Source: Tetradesmus obliquus
Taxonomy: Eukaryota > Chlorophyta > Chlorophyceae > Sphaeropleales > Scenedesmaceae
Reading direction: 5' to 3'
DNA length: 64,000 bases
NCBI GenBank assembly: GCA_030272155.1
Contig: CP126192.1
Span: 2,824,501 to 2,888,500 of the forward strand
Shown here one piece after another: positions 1-18,689 of this stretch. The notes below the pieces were generated by a model. It made no database searches, was not told where the DNA came from, and saw only the letters and a list, made by a program, of their open reading frames with translations. The position numbers were made by a program, and so were the translations under genes. The stretch's first letter is position 1, and each line of letters opens with the position of its first letter.

Positions 1-6648
<6,648 letters not shown>

Positions 6649-9171
6649 TGCGTTGAATGCTATCCGAAGCCTGCTTGGCCTGTGGAAATGCCGTGGCTGG
6701 GTTTGTGGAATGGTAATTGGGGAGAGAGTCCCAAAACGAGAGGTGCTGAAGTATGGACGTTGTGGGGTTTTGGTTGACAGGCACAATGCACACTGCGCAA
6801 ATGCAGTGTTTTAACGTACACGCCGAGGCTTGGAAGTGATGAAGTACGGTGTAGCCGATGCAACTGCATACCAAGGTGATCACATCATGTGCTGTGAGGA
6901 CATGTGGTGCATCACTGTCAGCACCACACCAATTGTACGGCAGTACAAAAGAGTTCTCTGCATGCCACTGCATGGCACTTACGCCGGTGGCTTGCTTTCA
7001 GTTGTTTTCTTGACAGTGCCCAAAAATTTAGCACATCAGTGACGAGAAAATGTCAGCTGGCTGTGAGACACATACATACTGCTTGCTGACTCACTGCTGT
7101 GTTCCATGTTGTGACCATTGCACGCTTCTTGGATCTTGCGACAGTGCTGTGTGCAAAGGCTTTGATGTTGACAGAGGGTTTGCATTCTACATGTGGGATG
7201 TGCTCGCAACAGCCAACACATAGACGCCACTGAACTGATGCAGCCAATGCAGCAATGTGCGTGCTATGATAGCTCAATGTGCCAGTTCATATGTTCCATG
7301 CCCTGGTGGCTCCAGTTTGTTTGGGTTATCAGGGTTGCCACTCATGTCACGCCTCATCCCAGCAGCACTGTCTGCATGCCCCCCTTATGCTGCTGCTCAC
7401 TTTCTTTAGGCCAACCTAGGCGCATGCTGGTTTGCATCTAAACAAATCTGCATTGCCACAGCATGCCCATGCCAGCCTTCCACTTTTCCGCGCAATCACT
7501 GAGTGCTGGCAGACGTTGGGGTGCTGGGAGAGAGCTAGGGACTAAGGTTACAAACTTAGCTGGGGCGACGAAGGATACCTGCCTGGAGCTGCTCCTTTTG
7601 AACTGCTTACGCACTTGTTTCGTGCATGTTGCATGCATGCTGCCCCTGTGCTGCTGCACCCTGCCTTGGAGGCTGACAGAGGCACATGATAGTTGTTGCA
7701 CATCTGAACTGACCTGCATTACTGTAAGAGAAAAGAGTTGAGAACTGAGGCTATAGCTTAGCCGGGGCGCTGAAGGCTGCCAGCCTGGCGCTGCTCCTTT
7801 TGAACTGCTTGCATGCTGGCCTTGTGCACTCATTTCCCCTTCGCACACAGCACCTCCCGCATCAGATTCTGCCATGCATGCGGCTGCACCACGGTGCGCG
7901 GCCGTGCCTTTTGGTGCTTGATTGTAGCACACTTTTGGCAAAGTTTGGTTTAAAAACTGTTGATTGAAGGTTTAAGGCACTGTACGCATGTGTAGATGGG
8001 CTGCCTATGCTACTTGTCCTTCCCCTCTGCCAGAGGCAGTACCTAATGTTGGCAGCAGGAGCATACCCTGCATGTGGGAGTCATGCGCATTACGGCCTTC
8101 ACTGCGCCCGGAGCTGAGGAGTGAGCTGGTTTGCTATACATGTGCATGCATGTTTTGGGCTCTAGCGTGCTGTTAGCACGCTCATGGGGGTGAACAACTG
8201 GCAGTGCTGTTGATTGGGAAGCACCAGCTGCACTTTAATTTGGAAGCACCTGTAGAACGCATGCATTGTGGGAAACGGGCGTACCGCAGCACAGCACTTT
8301 GTTGTTTTGGGGGTTGGGGGCGAGGCATTGCGGGGGAACTCCTACTAGCTGGCCACACACACTTTGTGTGGACCAAGATTCGTTTGGTGGGCAATGGCAG
8401 CATCATGCGTACGTCCCAGGGCGTGTTTCGTTGACTTGTTGACTGGTGATGGCAGCCGCTTGTGAAGTGACACGTGTGAACTACTCACACAGTTTCACAT
8501 GTAGTTTTACTCACACAAACCATGGGTGTTCAGGGATGTTTAATATGTCATGTTGGATGTGGTGGTTGTGGAGCAGTTACTCATGTTGTGCAGCTCTGAT
8601 GCACTGCCACTGCCACACTGGCAGTGAGGCAGAAACTGGTTAGTGGGTGATGTGGAGACATTAGCGTTGTTGCTATGTCTGGATGAGAACATGAAATGAT
8701 GTTGTTGCTGCCTACGAATGAGCACTTGCAGGCAAAATGTAGGGCTGCTGCTCAGCTGAGTCAAGCAGCAGGCTGTTGCTGCTGCTGCTGCTGCTGCGTA
8801 ACCTGCCGGTGTGCTACTTTCGCCAAGCCGATTGACCAGAAATATCCTGATATTATCATATTTGATGCCCCTGAGGCTCCGCTAGACACCAGCAGCCGAG
8901 GCCCGCAGTAACGATATGACATCAGGGTGTAATGCCTGGGGGCGTAATGGGTCTTCATTACGGAAGGCACGTCTGACGACCCAAGAGCTACAGCCAAATC
9001 GCGATTGGATAGTATGCTGTTTAATGTAGTATGAGCGCACGCTGAGCGTGCTCGCACGCAGCAAGTAACCTGTACTTCAATTACAGACGCACGCAAATAA
9101 CCTTAATCTTCGCATGTTCAATAGAGACTTGTTAAACCTATCATGAGGATAGCAGCGCAGATTGAGGTTCC
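6649..9171. other. Intergenic stretch between LRR gene and paralogue A
   Basis: I see no gene supported by protein similarity or closing splice phases. It must hold the LRR 3' UTR and the promoter of paralogue A. It contains a roughly 57-bp imperfect direct repeat (about 7553-7608 and 7754-7810, sharing gctgctccttttgaactgct), a (CTG)7 tract near 8776 and the CGTAATG elements described separately. A short open stretch at 8827-8911 looks mildly protein-like but cannot be tied to a gene. Confidence 0.6.
8926..8962 (+). promoter_or_regulatory. CGTAATG element, shared by both paralogues
   Basis: A GGGGGCGTAATGGG motif lies about 220 bases before the ATG of paralogue A. CGTAATG at 8943-8949 and CATTACG at 8956-8962 form a 7-bp inverted repeat with a 6-base loop. 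The same motif occurs 225-270 bases before the start of paralogue B. It may be a retained promoter element; function is inferred. Confidence 0.45.
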
Positions 9172-10363
9172 ATGTCGTATGTGCAGATCGACACTTTCGG
9201 AAGCCGGCAGCAGGGGTTCCCCGTGCCTCCTGTCGACGCAGGTAGCCCCAGGAAGCTCCATGCTGCTGTCTTTGCTGCCGCTGTCGCATGCAAGTCTGCA
9301 GCAACACCATTTGCAGCATCAACCCAACAGGCTGCTGCAGCCAACAGCCAGCCGTTCACAGGGCACCCAGTTTTCTTCCCTCTACTGTCAGCGCTGAACA
9401 ATTATGTGAATCAGGACGGCAGCAATGGCCCCTGCAGCCGGCAACAGCAGCAGCAGCAGCAACCAGGGGGTGGCTCGTCAGATGGACAGCAAGATGGCAG
9501 CCCGCGGCAGCGCCACCTGCAGCAGGACAAGGGCAGCAGCAGCCTTGGCATCGCTGACGGCGGCATTGCAAAGAAGAAGAAGATGCACAGCAGCACGCGC
9601 GCTAAAGTGCGCCTGGCTGATCTGAGTGACAGGCACCAGGTGCGCTGCAGAGCATGCTGGCAGCTGCTTCCTTGTGACTTGCAGGTGGCAGCTTACACCT
9701 GTGATTGTGTATTGACACCTACTGTAACAAGAGTTCTGATGCTTACATCCTTGTGGTGGCGTAGATCTGCAGCCTGCCGCCGTGCAGCGGTTACACCAGC
9801 AGCTGCAGCATCACCTAGCCTGCGGCAGTACTTTGGCGCTTCTGATGTTTATCCCCTGCAACAGCATGCGCACCACCTGCCTATCTGCTGCTCAATATAC
9901 CCACCAACATAACTGCCCACCTGTCCCCCTTGCCTGTGATTAGAAGCTGTTGGAGCAGTACATGGAACTGGCTGCAGCAAACAGCCAGCTGCAGCAGCGG
10001 CAACAACAGCTGTCAGAACAGTACGACGCATCACTACCAGAGCTGCTGGCCCTGCAGCAGCAGCAGCAGCGGCGCCCACACAGCGCCCGCACAAATGATT
10101 CAACAGCAGCAGCGGGCGCTACGACAGCCGCTGCAGCAGCCGCAGCAGTCTTTGACAGCAGCAGCAGCAGCAGCGCCGCGCAGCTGCAGCTGCTCAGCAA
10201 CCTGCAGCTGATGCTGCCGCTGTTTCCACAGCTGCCGCCTGACCAGCAGCAGTGTGTACTGGCCCTTGCTGGTGACTTGTGGTGCAGCCTTGTGCAGCAG
10301 ATGGCCGCATTGCTGCCAGAGCTAGATCCGGCATCTATGAGCCACAGCATTGAGTCGCCCGTT

Positions 10364-10398
<35 letters not shown>

Positions 10399-10644
10399 GC
10401 TGCAGGAGCTGCAGCAAGAGCTAAGCTTGCTGCAGGCAGATCTTTCTATGATGCCGCTGCCGCTCAAGCCGCCGCCGCCGCAGCAGCTGGAGGATCAATC
10501 AGGCAGCTTTGTACTGCCAGAGCTATCTGTGCTAATAGCGTCTGCACGGCAGCAGCAGCAGCAGCAACTAGCACGCCGCCTGGAGGCATCCAGCCCTGCG
10601 CTGGTTACACTGCAAACAGAGATGTCTGTCGTGCCAGCAATGGG

Positions 10645-10676
<32 letters not shown>

Positions 10677-10827
10677 TATCAGTGGCCATGCAGCCAGTGC
10701 TGTCAGCTATACCACCTCATCAGGTGCTGCTGCAGCAGCAGTGCCTCACCATGGCGGCTGCAGATGGTCCTGCTGCTGCTGCTGCTGCTGCTGATGTGCC
10801 AGTGCTGTCTGTGGTGGCTTCAACGTC

Positions 10828-10860
<33 letters not shown>

Positions 10861-11512
10861 GGCAGCCGGGTTTGTGGTGCCAGCTGCTTCTGTCAACCCC
10901 TTTGCCATTGCAGCCGCAGCAGACTGGGAGCAGGCGTTTCCACAGGCTATGCCTGTTGCTTTGACACCTGCCGCTCCTGGCATTGCTGTTGCGGCACCTG
11001 CTGTGATGCCCACACCAGCAGCAGCAGCATCACCAGTGAAGCGTGACAGGTCAGCACTGAAGCAGCAGCAGCAGCAGCAGCAGGAGAGTGGTGCATGTGC
11101 TGCATCTGAGCTCATCCGCTTGATGGGCAGCAGCCTGTCACTCTCAGCTGACGCTCCACGCGCAAAGCAGCCAAAGCTGGCACCCGGCAGCAGCAACATA
11201 ACACATGACACACATGGCGGCAGTATCAGCAACACGCTGCTGCAAGCCGCAGGTAGCTTTAGTTTCTCTTTGCAGCTGCCCAGCGGCCTGAGTGGATTGA
11301 GCCTGCCAGAGCTGAGCGGCCTAAGCAGCCCAATAGTTACGAGCAGCAGCAACGCTGTTAATGGCTTCACATTTGACGGCAGCATCAACATGCGGGCTGC
11401 TGATGTCTCTGCCATTCAAGCAGCCGTTGATGGCCCGGCAGCAACGGCGCTTTTTGACTGCAATGCACCTGCTGCAGTGTTTGACACAGCAGCAGCCAAT
11501 GCAGGAGCTGCT

Positions 11513-11590
<78 letters not shown>

Positions 11591-12724
11591 CCTGCCGGGC
11601 CAGCAATGCAGCAGGCGCTAGCTCTGGAGAGCAACTTGCTGCTGCTGCTGGACCTGCTGGTCTCAGGCGGCCCAAGCCTGCTGTTCCGGGTGTTTGGCAG
11701 CAGCCCTATCAGCAGCTGCGATGCTGCAGCTTGCACAGGGGCCGGTGCCGGGAGTCAGGAGCAGGTCAGGCAGTCTGCATGGGAGGACATGCAGCTGGTG
11801 TTCCCTGATGCGGCGGCTGCAGAGCCAGCAGCAGCAGCAGCAGCAGCAGCGGCGGCGGCAGCAGCAGCAGCAGCAGCAGCAGCGGCGGCAGCAGTGATGG
11901 ATACTAGTAGTGCACTATGCTTTGGCAGCAGCATGAGCGCTGGTGGCATTGCTGCAGCTGGCTGCAGCGACCGTGAGCAGATGCTGGGCAGCATTGGGCT
12001 GTCAGGGCAGCAGCGGCAGGCGCTGCAGCAGCTGCTGGATGCTGCTGCTGCCAGCCATGCTGCCAACCACGTGAGCCGCCAGCAGCAGCTGGCTTTGCTG
12101 GCTACACAACTCCGCTGGGGTGGAAGTAGCACAACTTCTAATGTGGCGGGCAATGTGGGCTCTGTGGGATGGGAGACAGTACAGCTGCTGGAGGCGGTGC
12201 ATGACAGCTGCAACAGCGATGCTGCTGTGCTGCAGCACCTGCTGCAGCAGTGCTGGGGAGCCCAGGTGGGCAAGGCTGGTGCTGCTGCTGCTGCTGAAAC
12301 TGTTGAAAAGCTATGTCAGACTGCCACGATCTGCACTGCATGGTAACCGGCAGCATGCTGGGCCGTTCACTGCATGCGCGCACACCAGTGCTGTTGATTT
12401 TCGCTGTCAGTCAAATTTATGTGCCCACTTATCTCAAGTTTGGGCCTCCTGTGCCGCTGCTGCTGCCACCAGTCGCCGCTGTCCCTGGTGCAGCGGGTGC
12501 GCTGCCTGGCGGCTGCCCAGCCGCACCTGCCCGGCTACTGCCTGCTGGAGGCGCTGCTGGGGCACTGCTGGGGCGCTGCTGGGGCACTGTGTGCACACAG
12601 GACTGAACTAGGCGCTGCTGGGGCACTGTGTGCACACAGGACTGAACTAGGCGCTGCTGGGGCACTGTGTGCACACAGGACTGAACTAGGGCAGAGCATG
12701 CAACGTGGTGTCATTAACGTGTGA
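9172..12724 (+). CDS. Paralogue A: poly-Q/poly-A protein with basic patch and leucine zipper (bZIP-like)
   Basis: Exons 9172-9639, 9944-12265 and 12473-12724, all phase 0, give 1013 residues. The end of exon 1 carries a basic patch (KKKKMHSSTRAKVRL). Exon 2 opens with KLLEQYMELAAANSQLQQ, which has Leu at four successive heptads (L2, L9, L16, L23) and an Asn inside, as in a leucine zipper. The basic part lacks the canonical Asn-x7-Arg of bZIP proteins, so DNA binding is only suggested. The rest is Gln and Ala runs plus recurring short blocks conserved in paralogue B: SGSFVLPELSVL, LPSGLSGLSLPELSGLSSP and LGSIGLSGQQRQALQQLL. The last exon (SPLSLVQRVRCLAAAQPHLP) is also conserved. Start chosen because both copies begin MSY-Q. 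Likely a nuclear regulator; family unknown to me. Confidence 0.8.
12572..12688 (+). repeat. 39-bp unit, three perfect copies, in the last exon of paralogue A
   Basis: Units 12572-12610, 12611-12649 and 12650-12688 are identical and in frame, adding GAAGALCAHRTEL-type repeats to the C-terminus. The unit grew from the exon sequence coding LLGHCWG. Perfect identity indicates a recent expansion. Confidence 0.9.
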
Positions 12725-12888
12725 ATGTGCTTCAGAGCGTGGTTTGTGATTTGTGTTTTTTAGCATTTCCCCAACAGAACATCACTTACGCTGTGTTGAG
12801 TGACTGAGCTTGATGAGCAGCAGCCACACTTGACGTGCAGTTTGCACCTGACACGGCAGGCAATGATCATAAAAGCAGCTGCATTACG

Positions 12889-13326
12889 GCATTTGCGGCA
12901 CATGTACTGCACTCGTCTCTAAATCTACCCCATCTGCAAAGCTATGAATGCTGTGATACTCCCTCCCTGCCGCTGCTACGCGGCTACCAAATGCTTTGCA
13001 CCTCACACGGCAGACAGTGATTGTGAAAGCTGTCCAGACAGCAAGACTTGGCAGGGACGTGTGCTGTGTCTGCGACAATTGCAGTCTGTGTGCATGCTGC
13101 TGCTGCTGCTACAGCAGCAGGCAAACCTACGCATGTAGCTACGTCTGCACGGGTGACGAAGGGACTGCATCTTGTTTTTCCAGGCAGTAATATGTGGGAC
13201 ATCCAGAATCTGCCATGCATTTGCGCCACATGTACTGCTTTCGTCTCAAAATCAACCCATCCGCAAAGCTATGAATGCTGTGATACTCCCTCCCTGCCGC
13301 TGCTGCGTGGCTGCTAGATGCTTTGC
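12889..13326 (+). repeat. Pair of ~110-bp direct repeats
   Basis: 12889-12998 and 13217-13326 match closely (both contain gctatgaatgctgtgatact and end in atgctttgca), offset by 328 bases. Noncoding as far as I can see. Confidence 0.85.
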
Positions 13327-14233
13327 ATATCTATATTTGCTATGCGTGATCAGGGAATGGGCTGTTTTGGTACTGCTGCATGATGGCTGCACTGACATTC
13401 TGGGGTTGTTTTGGTGCGTTAGATTTGAGAGTTTTCAAATGAAAATGATGTGCATGGGTTACAAGAGCATATACGTCAGCTGCTAAGACCGGCGTCAGCT
13501 GCAGTGCTCAATTGGATGGCTTACATGGCTGCTGCAGCAGCAGTCAGCAGTCAGCAGTGTTGATGAGTGGCCAGCTGGCTGTTGCTGCTGCAAAGACCGA
13601 GTAAACTGCGCATCATGGAATGAGATGCAGATGTTGCAGCACGCACTGCAGACAGTCACATTGTGGAGTTTGCTTGACAGCTTGCATTTGCCATGCTGAG
13701 CGTATGTGGATGTACATGGTGAACGTACTTGATGGCGGCGTGGTGACAAGATGCATTTTGGCTTTAACTGCTCGTACGTTTCACCATAGTTGCCTTTGGT
13801 GACATGTGGTTTTGAGAGAGGATAGTTACATGTGGGTCCGGGCACCATCTTAGATGGTATCAGCCACAACAGGATAGAGTTTTGTGATCACACACAGCAT
13901 TTGGTCAGCAGCATCTGCATCTGTGTTGTGTAGCAGTCTGCATTTGTTCAAAAGTTGCATTGTGGCGGGACAGCTCGAACTGTCTTTTCATGAGATGCCT
14001 GTCTCACATCCCCAAGGAGCCTTGCGTTGGTGTAGTTGGCTCCTGACTCAGCCGGACTGGGGTCTCTTACGTTGGATTAAACATGCAAAATTGGCAGTTG
14101 AGCATGCAACGGGTTGACGCAGCCATGTGTGCTAGAAACATTGTCGTGAGCAGGCTGTCGCGGGTGTGAATAGCAGCTGGCAGATAGACGCACAACCAGC
14201 GCTTGCTGCTGATGCACCAGCCTTGCGCAAGCG

Positions 14234-14235
<2 letters not shown>

Positions 14236-14277
<42 letters not shown>
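14236..14277 (+). repeat. (CTG)14 tract, intergenic
   Basis: Fourteen CTG units with no neighbouring exon that I can support. Confidence 0.85.
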
Positions 14278-14279
<2 letters not shown>

Positions 14280-14999
14280 ACTTTCTGGGGTCTCGTAGTG
14301 TGACTGCCATTGAATGAGGGTCGAGCACTGGTGCTTGGCGTCAGTGTACATCCATGTCTAATCAGAGACAACACATCTGCAGCAGGCTCTACACCTGAAG
14401 CGCAGTGCTTGCCTTGACTCAGTGGTCCGGCAGCTATTGCATTTGACTACAGGCTGCTTGACCACACTGGCACTGCTAACTGAGCTATCTTTTGTGATTG
14501 CGTTATGTTTAGGACACTTGCAGATGTGAAGCACTGCTTGCATGGGGGTATGAGCTCACCGCCTATTGTTGATGAACGCAACATAGTGGCCCGCTGCGTC
14601 CATTTGCCTTTCCACCACTGGGGACCGTGGTTAGCCAACATCAGCGGTTGCAACCGTTGTCTTTGCACAATACACTGTGAACTACAGTATGCTTGCTATG
14701 TCGCTGGCGAGCGCATTTGCCAGTCTGGCAAGGCCCCTCAGGGTGTGGGGAACCCCAACAGGCGACAAGCGTGCGCTAGCTAGTGCAGCAGCACTGCAAG
14801 GGTTGTGCGTGGGTTCTGTAGCACGCGGTTTACTGTGATATTTCATCAGCATGTTGGTGCACAGCGGCACGATGCTCCCGCCGATGTGTGTTTCCATGCC
14901 ACAGCTTGGTGGCTGTCTGGCTCCTGCTGCGATCTGTACCTTCCAGGCATGCTGGGAGTGCTGCTGCTGACAGAGCGTTGGCACGTGGCATGTGGGCAT

Positions 15000-15028
15000 G
15001 TGGGGCAGTGCTGCAAACACTGCCCCAC
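15000..15028. other. Perfect 11-bp stem-loop
   Basis: GTGGGGCAGTG at 15000-15010 and CACTGCCCCAC at 15018-15028 are exact reverse complements around a 7-base loop. No gene lies next to it; role unknown. Confidence 0.7.
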
Positions 15029-16278
15029 TTGAGTGCACCGGGGCTGTCACTTGCTCACAGGCAGCGGATATGTGACGCACTGTGACTGCTGCCAGCACTG
15101 TGCTGCGCCTCTTGTCTGCTGCATGCCGCGTGTGTTGACACATGTGGGTCCTGGCACCATCAATTGCGGATGCAGCTAGTGTGGTGTCAACGGATGTCTC
15201 GATTGCTGTGAGGGATGTAGTGCGTAAACGTTGCGTATGGCAGCCTTACAGCAGGTCTTTGCATGTTTTTGATCATTGAAGGCTTGCAGCGCTGGGCATG
15301 ATGCCGTTGGCTTCCAAGAGCAGAATATTGTGCAATCAGTGGTGCTGGGCCCAGGCCGTTTTGGAGACCAGCTCTCACATGAATCTGTTTCATGCGACAA
15401 TGTGTGACAGCTGCTGCAGACGTGTCATGCAGTTACATGCCGTGCCCTGCAGTCACTGCTGCATCTCGCGGGTCAACCCATGATGTTTGGAAAGCTGTGC
15501 ATGCCATTGAGATGCGTTGCTGCAGGCGTGCCGTGCAACTACATGCAGCCATGCCCTGTGGTCACTGGGCAGCGGCATGCAGCCGCTACTGATGTGCCAC
15601 TCAGACGTGCCATGCAGGCATGTCATGAGTGATATGGCCTCACAGACACATGCTGCGTTTCATCTGCAGCTGGCTGCCTGAGAAGGGTTCTCACACACTT
15701 TGTTTGATATGGTAATCTGTCCAGATACAACCCTGGATACCCTGCACTCCAGCAAGGCACCCAGCAAGCCCAACTGGGATGCATCCAGTGACCTGACAGC
15801 CGCTGCCAGCAGCTCAGCTGCAGTGCAGCCGCGCTGCCACGCTGCAATGCAGACGCAGGCCGTGATGCATTTAAAGCTGCATATTTCATGCAGCGTGTGC
15901 ATTGGTAACATCGGTACCGTTGGTAACAAAAAAGCGTATGCATTGTGGGTTGGTGCTTGCAGCGCTTGCAACATCCTCTGGCTGCTGCGGGTTCAATGAC
16001 ATGCCGGTTGCTGCAGCTGCCAGGTTGAAAGTTGAAAGTTGAAAGTGTCTACGCTCCCTTTTCACAGAGAGTAACTAACGGAAAAAGGAAGGCAGGGCCG
16101 GCACTGCAGCTGCCAGGCTGCACTGCCTGGTGCCTGGCTCAGTGTGCCTCTGCAGCACACTGCAGCGTGGGCATGGCAGCAGCTAATGCCCTGCTACTAC
16201 ATGGCTTACCGTAAGGGACGTTTTATCTGAATGAAGCAGGGAATGGAGCTCACAGACCAACGCTCACCTGATCCTGCC

Positions 16279-16370
16279 AGGGGCGTAACCCAGGGGAGGG
16301 GGGCGTAATGACGGGGGGCGTAATGGGGTTCAGGCCCCACGAAGGTGCCCGATTTCTAATGCTTATATAG
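16279..16370 (+). promoter_or_regulatory. CGTAATG repeats and TATA-like site before paralogue B
   Basis: Three GGGCGTAA copies, two of them reading GGGCGTAATG (16281, 16300 and 16317 areas), are followed by a gaaggtgcc stretch resembling the one after the motif in paralogue A, then by cttatatagg at about 16361. The ATG lies 190 bases further on. TATA role is inferred from sequence and distance. Confidence 0.45.
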
Positions 16371-16550
16371 GAGGCGTTTTTATCAATCATATGCCACCAC
16401 AAACTCTAATGAAGAGGCTGACTTCACGCAAGGTCTTGTGCCTGCAGAACACGAGATCCGAGGTGGTGCAAGCGCTGCGTCGACTGACAATAGCAGTTCC
16501 ATAAGCACGTGTCAGCCGCCCATCGTCGCATCCTGCTCGTGGTGGGTGGT

Positions 16551-17972
16551 ATGTCGTACGAGCAGAGCGACAACCAAACGAGTTTGCAGCAGCCGGTTCC
16601 TGCGCAACCATCCCGTGAATTTCAATCCTTAGACAATCCTGTTGTTGTTTCAGTCGAACCCGGAAGCTCCAGCAAGACAGCCGCGCCAGCCATGACACCA
16701 CCACCAGCAGCTGCTGCTGTTGCTGCATCAGCAGAGGAAGCCAGCATGCAGCAAACACCACCGCACCTGGACATCATGCCACTGCTGTCGTCATACCGCA
16801 ACTTCATCAAAGAGCAAGAAGCATCAGGTGACAGCACTCGCTTTCCAGAGCAGCAGCAGGACGCCAGCACGCAGCAGCAGCATGCATCGCAGGCAGGACC
16901 ACTGCTCTCTAGCAGCTCACAGGAAAACTCACAGCAGCTGCAGCAGCAGGATGAGCAGGGAGGCTCGGGCCGTGCTGTGCGCAGCACTCGCTTTGGCGCT
17001 GGCAAGAAGAAGAAAAAGAAGGTCCACAGCAGCACCCGCACACGTGTTCGCCTGACAGACCTCACAAGCAGACACCAGGTGAGGCGGGACAAGCAGACAT
17101 AACCAGACCCATTGACAACTACTCACAGCCTGTCTGCGTGGCGAAGTGCTTGTATGCTCGCATGCTGCATGTCTGCTTGACACGTTCATCGGCAGGCTTG
17201 CCTGACTGCCTGGTTGCCTGCACAGTCGCTAACTCTGCCACCTTGTATTTTTGCCCCAGAGTACTGGCGCAACTTGCTGATGCTATTTCCCGCCTGCTGC
17301 CTCACAGGCGCTGTTGGAGCAGTACATGGAACTGGCTGCAGCAAACAGCCAGCTGCAGCAGCACGAGCAGCAGCTGTCAGAACAGTACGACGCATCACTG
17401 CCGCAGCTGCTAGCCCTGCAGCAGCAGCAGCAGCAGCAGCAGCACCCAGACAGCACCTGTGCAACAGATGGTGACGCAGCAGCACCAGGTGTAGGGGCCA
17501 GCAGCCGCAGCGGCAGCAATGGCGGCCCGGGCGAGCCTGCGGTAGGATGGCAGCAGCTGGCAGGCAGCAGCAGCAGCAGCAGCAGCGCGGCGCAGCTGCA
17601 GCTGCTCAGCAACCTGCAGCTGATGCTGCCGCTGTTTCCCCAGCTGCCCCCTGACCAGCAGCGGTGCGTGCTGGCCATAGCTGGCAGCGTGTGGGGCAGC
17701 ATGGTGCAGCAGCTGGCAGCCCTGCTGCCAGAGCTTGATGCAGTGCCTGCAAGCCACAGAATTAAACAGCCTGGCATGCCGCTGCACCAGCAGCAGCAGC
17801 AGCAGCAGGAGGAGGAGCAGGAGGAAGAAAAAGCAAAGAAGGAACTGCAGCAGCAGCCAAATCTGCTGCAGACAGAGCTGTCCATGGTGCTGCCTGCCCC
17901 GCATGAGCAACAGCAGCATAACCAATCAGGCAGTTTCGTGCTGCCAGAACTATCTGTGCTGATGGCGCTTGC

Positions 17973-18034
<62 letters not shown>

Positions 18035-18657
18035 AGCAGCAGCAGCATGAGGCAGCCACTGCTCTGCAAGTGGAGCTGTCAGTGCAGCCACCTTCAGCAC
18101 ACCAGCAGCAGCAGCAGCAGTTGGCTTCGTGGTTCCCGTCACCACAGCTGCCCTTGCTGACAGGGGACACTCAGCAGCAGCAGCAGCATCAGCATCTGAG
18201 CCAGCTGCCAGGCATAGTGCTGCCGGAGCTGTCACTTCTGCCACCCCACCACCTGCTGCTGCAGCAGCAGTGTACAGCTATAGCAGCAGCAGATGCCCCT
18301 GCTAGCCTGGAGCCATCATCACCTCTAGCACCAGCTGCTGCACCAATGCTGTCTGTTGTGGCCTCAACATCTGCAGCAGCAGCAGCAGCAGCAGCAGCAG
18401 CACCGGACAAGGTGGCAGAAGGTGGCATGGCTCCCACAGTTTCAATCAACCCTTTTGTGGTGGCCGCAGCAGCTGACTTTGAACACAGCTACCTGCACTC
18501 ACTGTCAGTGGCAGTACCGCCTGCTGCCGCTGCTGCTGTTACCGCTGCGTCTGCTGCTGCTACAACGTCACAAACAGCAGCAGCACACTACGCCACACCA
18601 GCAACAGCAGCTGGGGCGTCATCAGCTGCACCAGCAAAGCGGGACAGAGCAGCATTC

Positions 18658-18689
<32 letters not shown>

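Larger units (their letters stand above)
12725..16550. other. Intergenic stretch between paralogues A and B
   Basis: No gene is supported. It holds a roughly 110-bp direct repeat (12889-12998 and 13217-13326), a (CTG)14 tract at 14236-14277, a perfect 11-bp stem-loop at 15000-15028, and the upstream region of paralogue B. Open frames here are short and lack domain or splice support. Confidence 0.6.

Noticed and set aside
8827-8911. Short protein-like stretch (KPIDQKYPDIIIFDAPEAP) after a CTG tract
   Set aside because: It looks coding-like but has no splice partner or domain that I could support, so it is not called a gene.
9944-10000. Canonical bZIP DNA-binding domain in the paralogues
   Set aside because: The heptad leucines are present but the Asn-x7-Arg basic signature is not, so it is only called bZIP-like.
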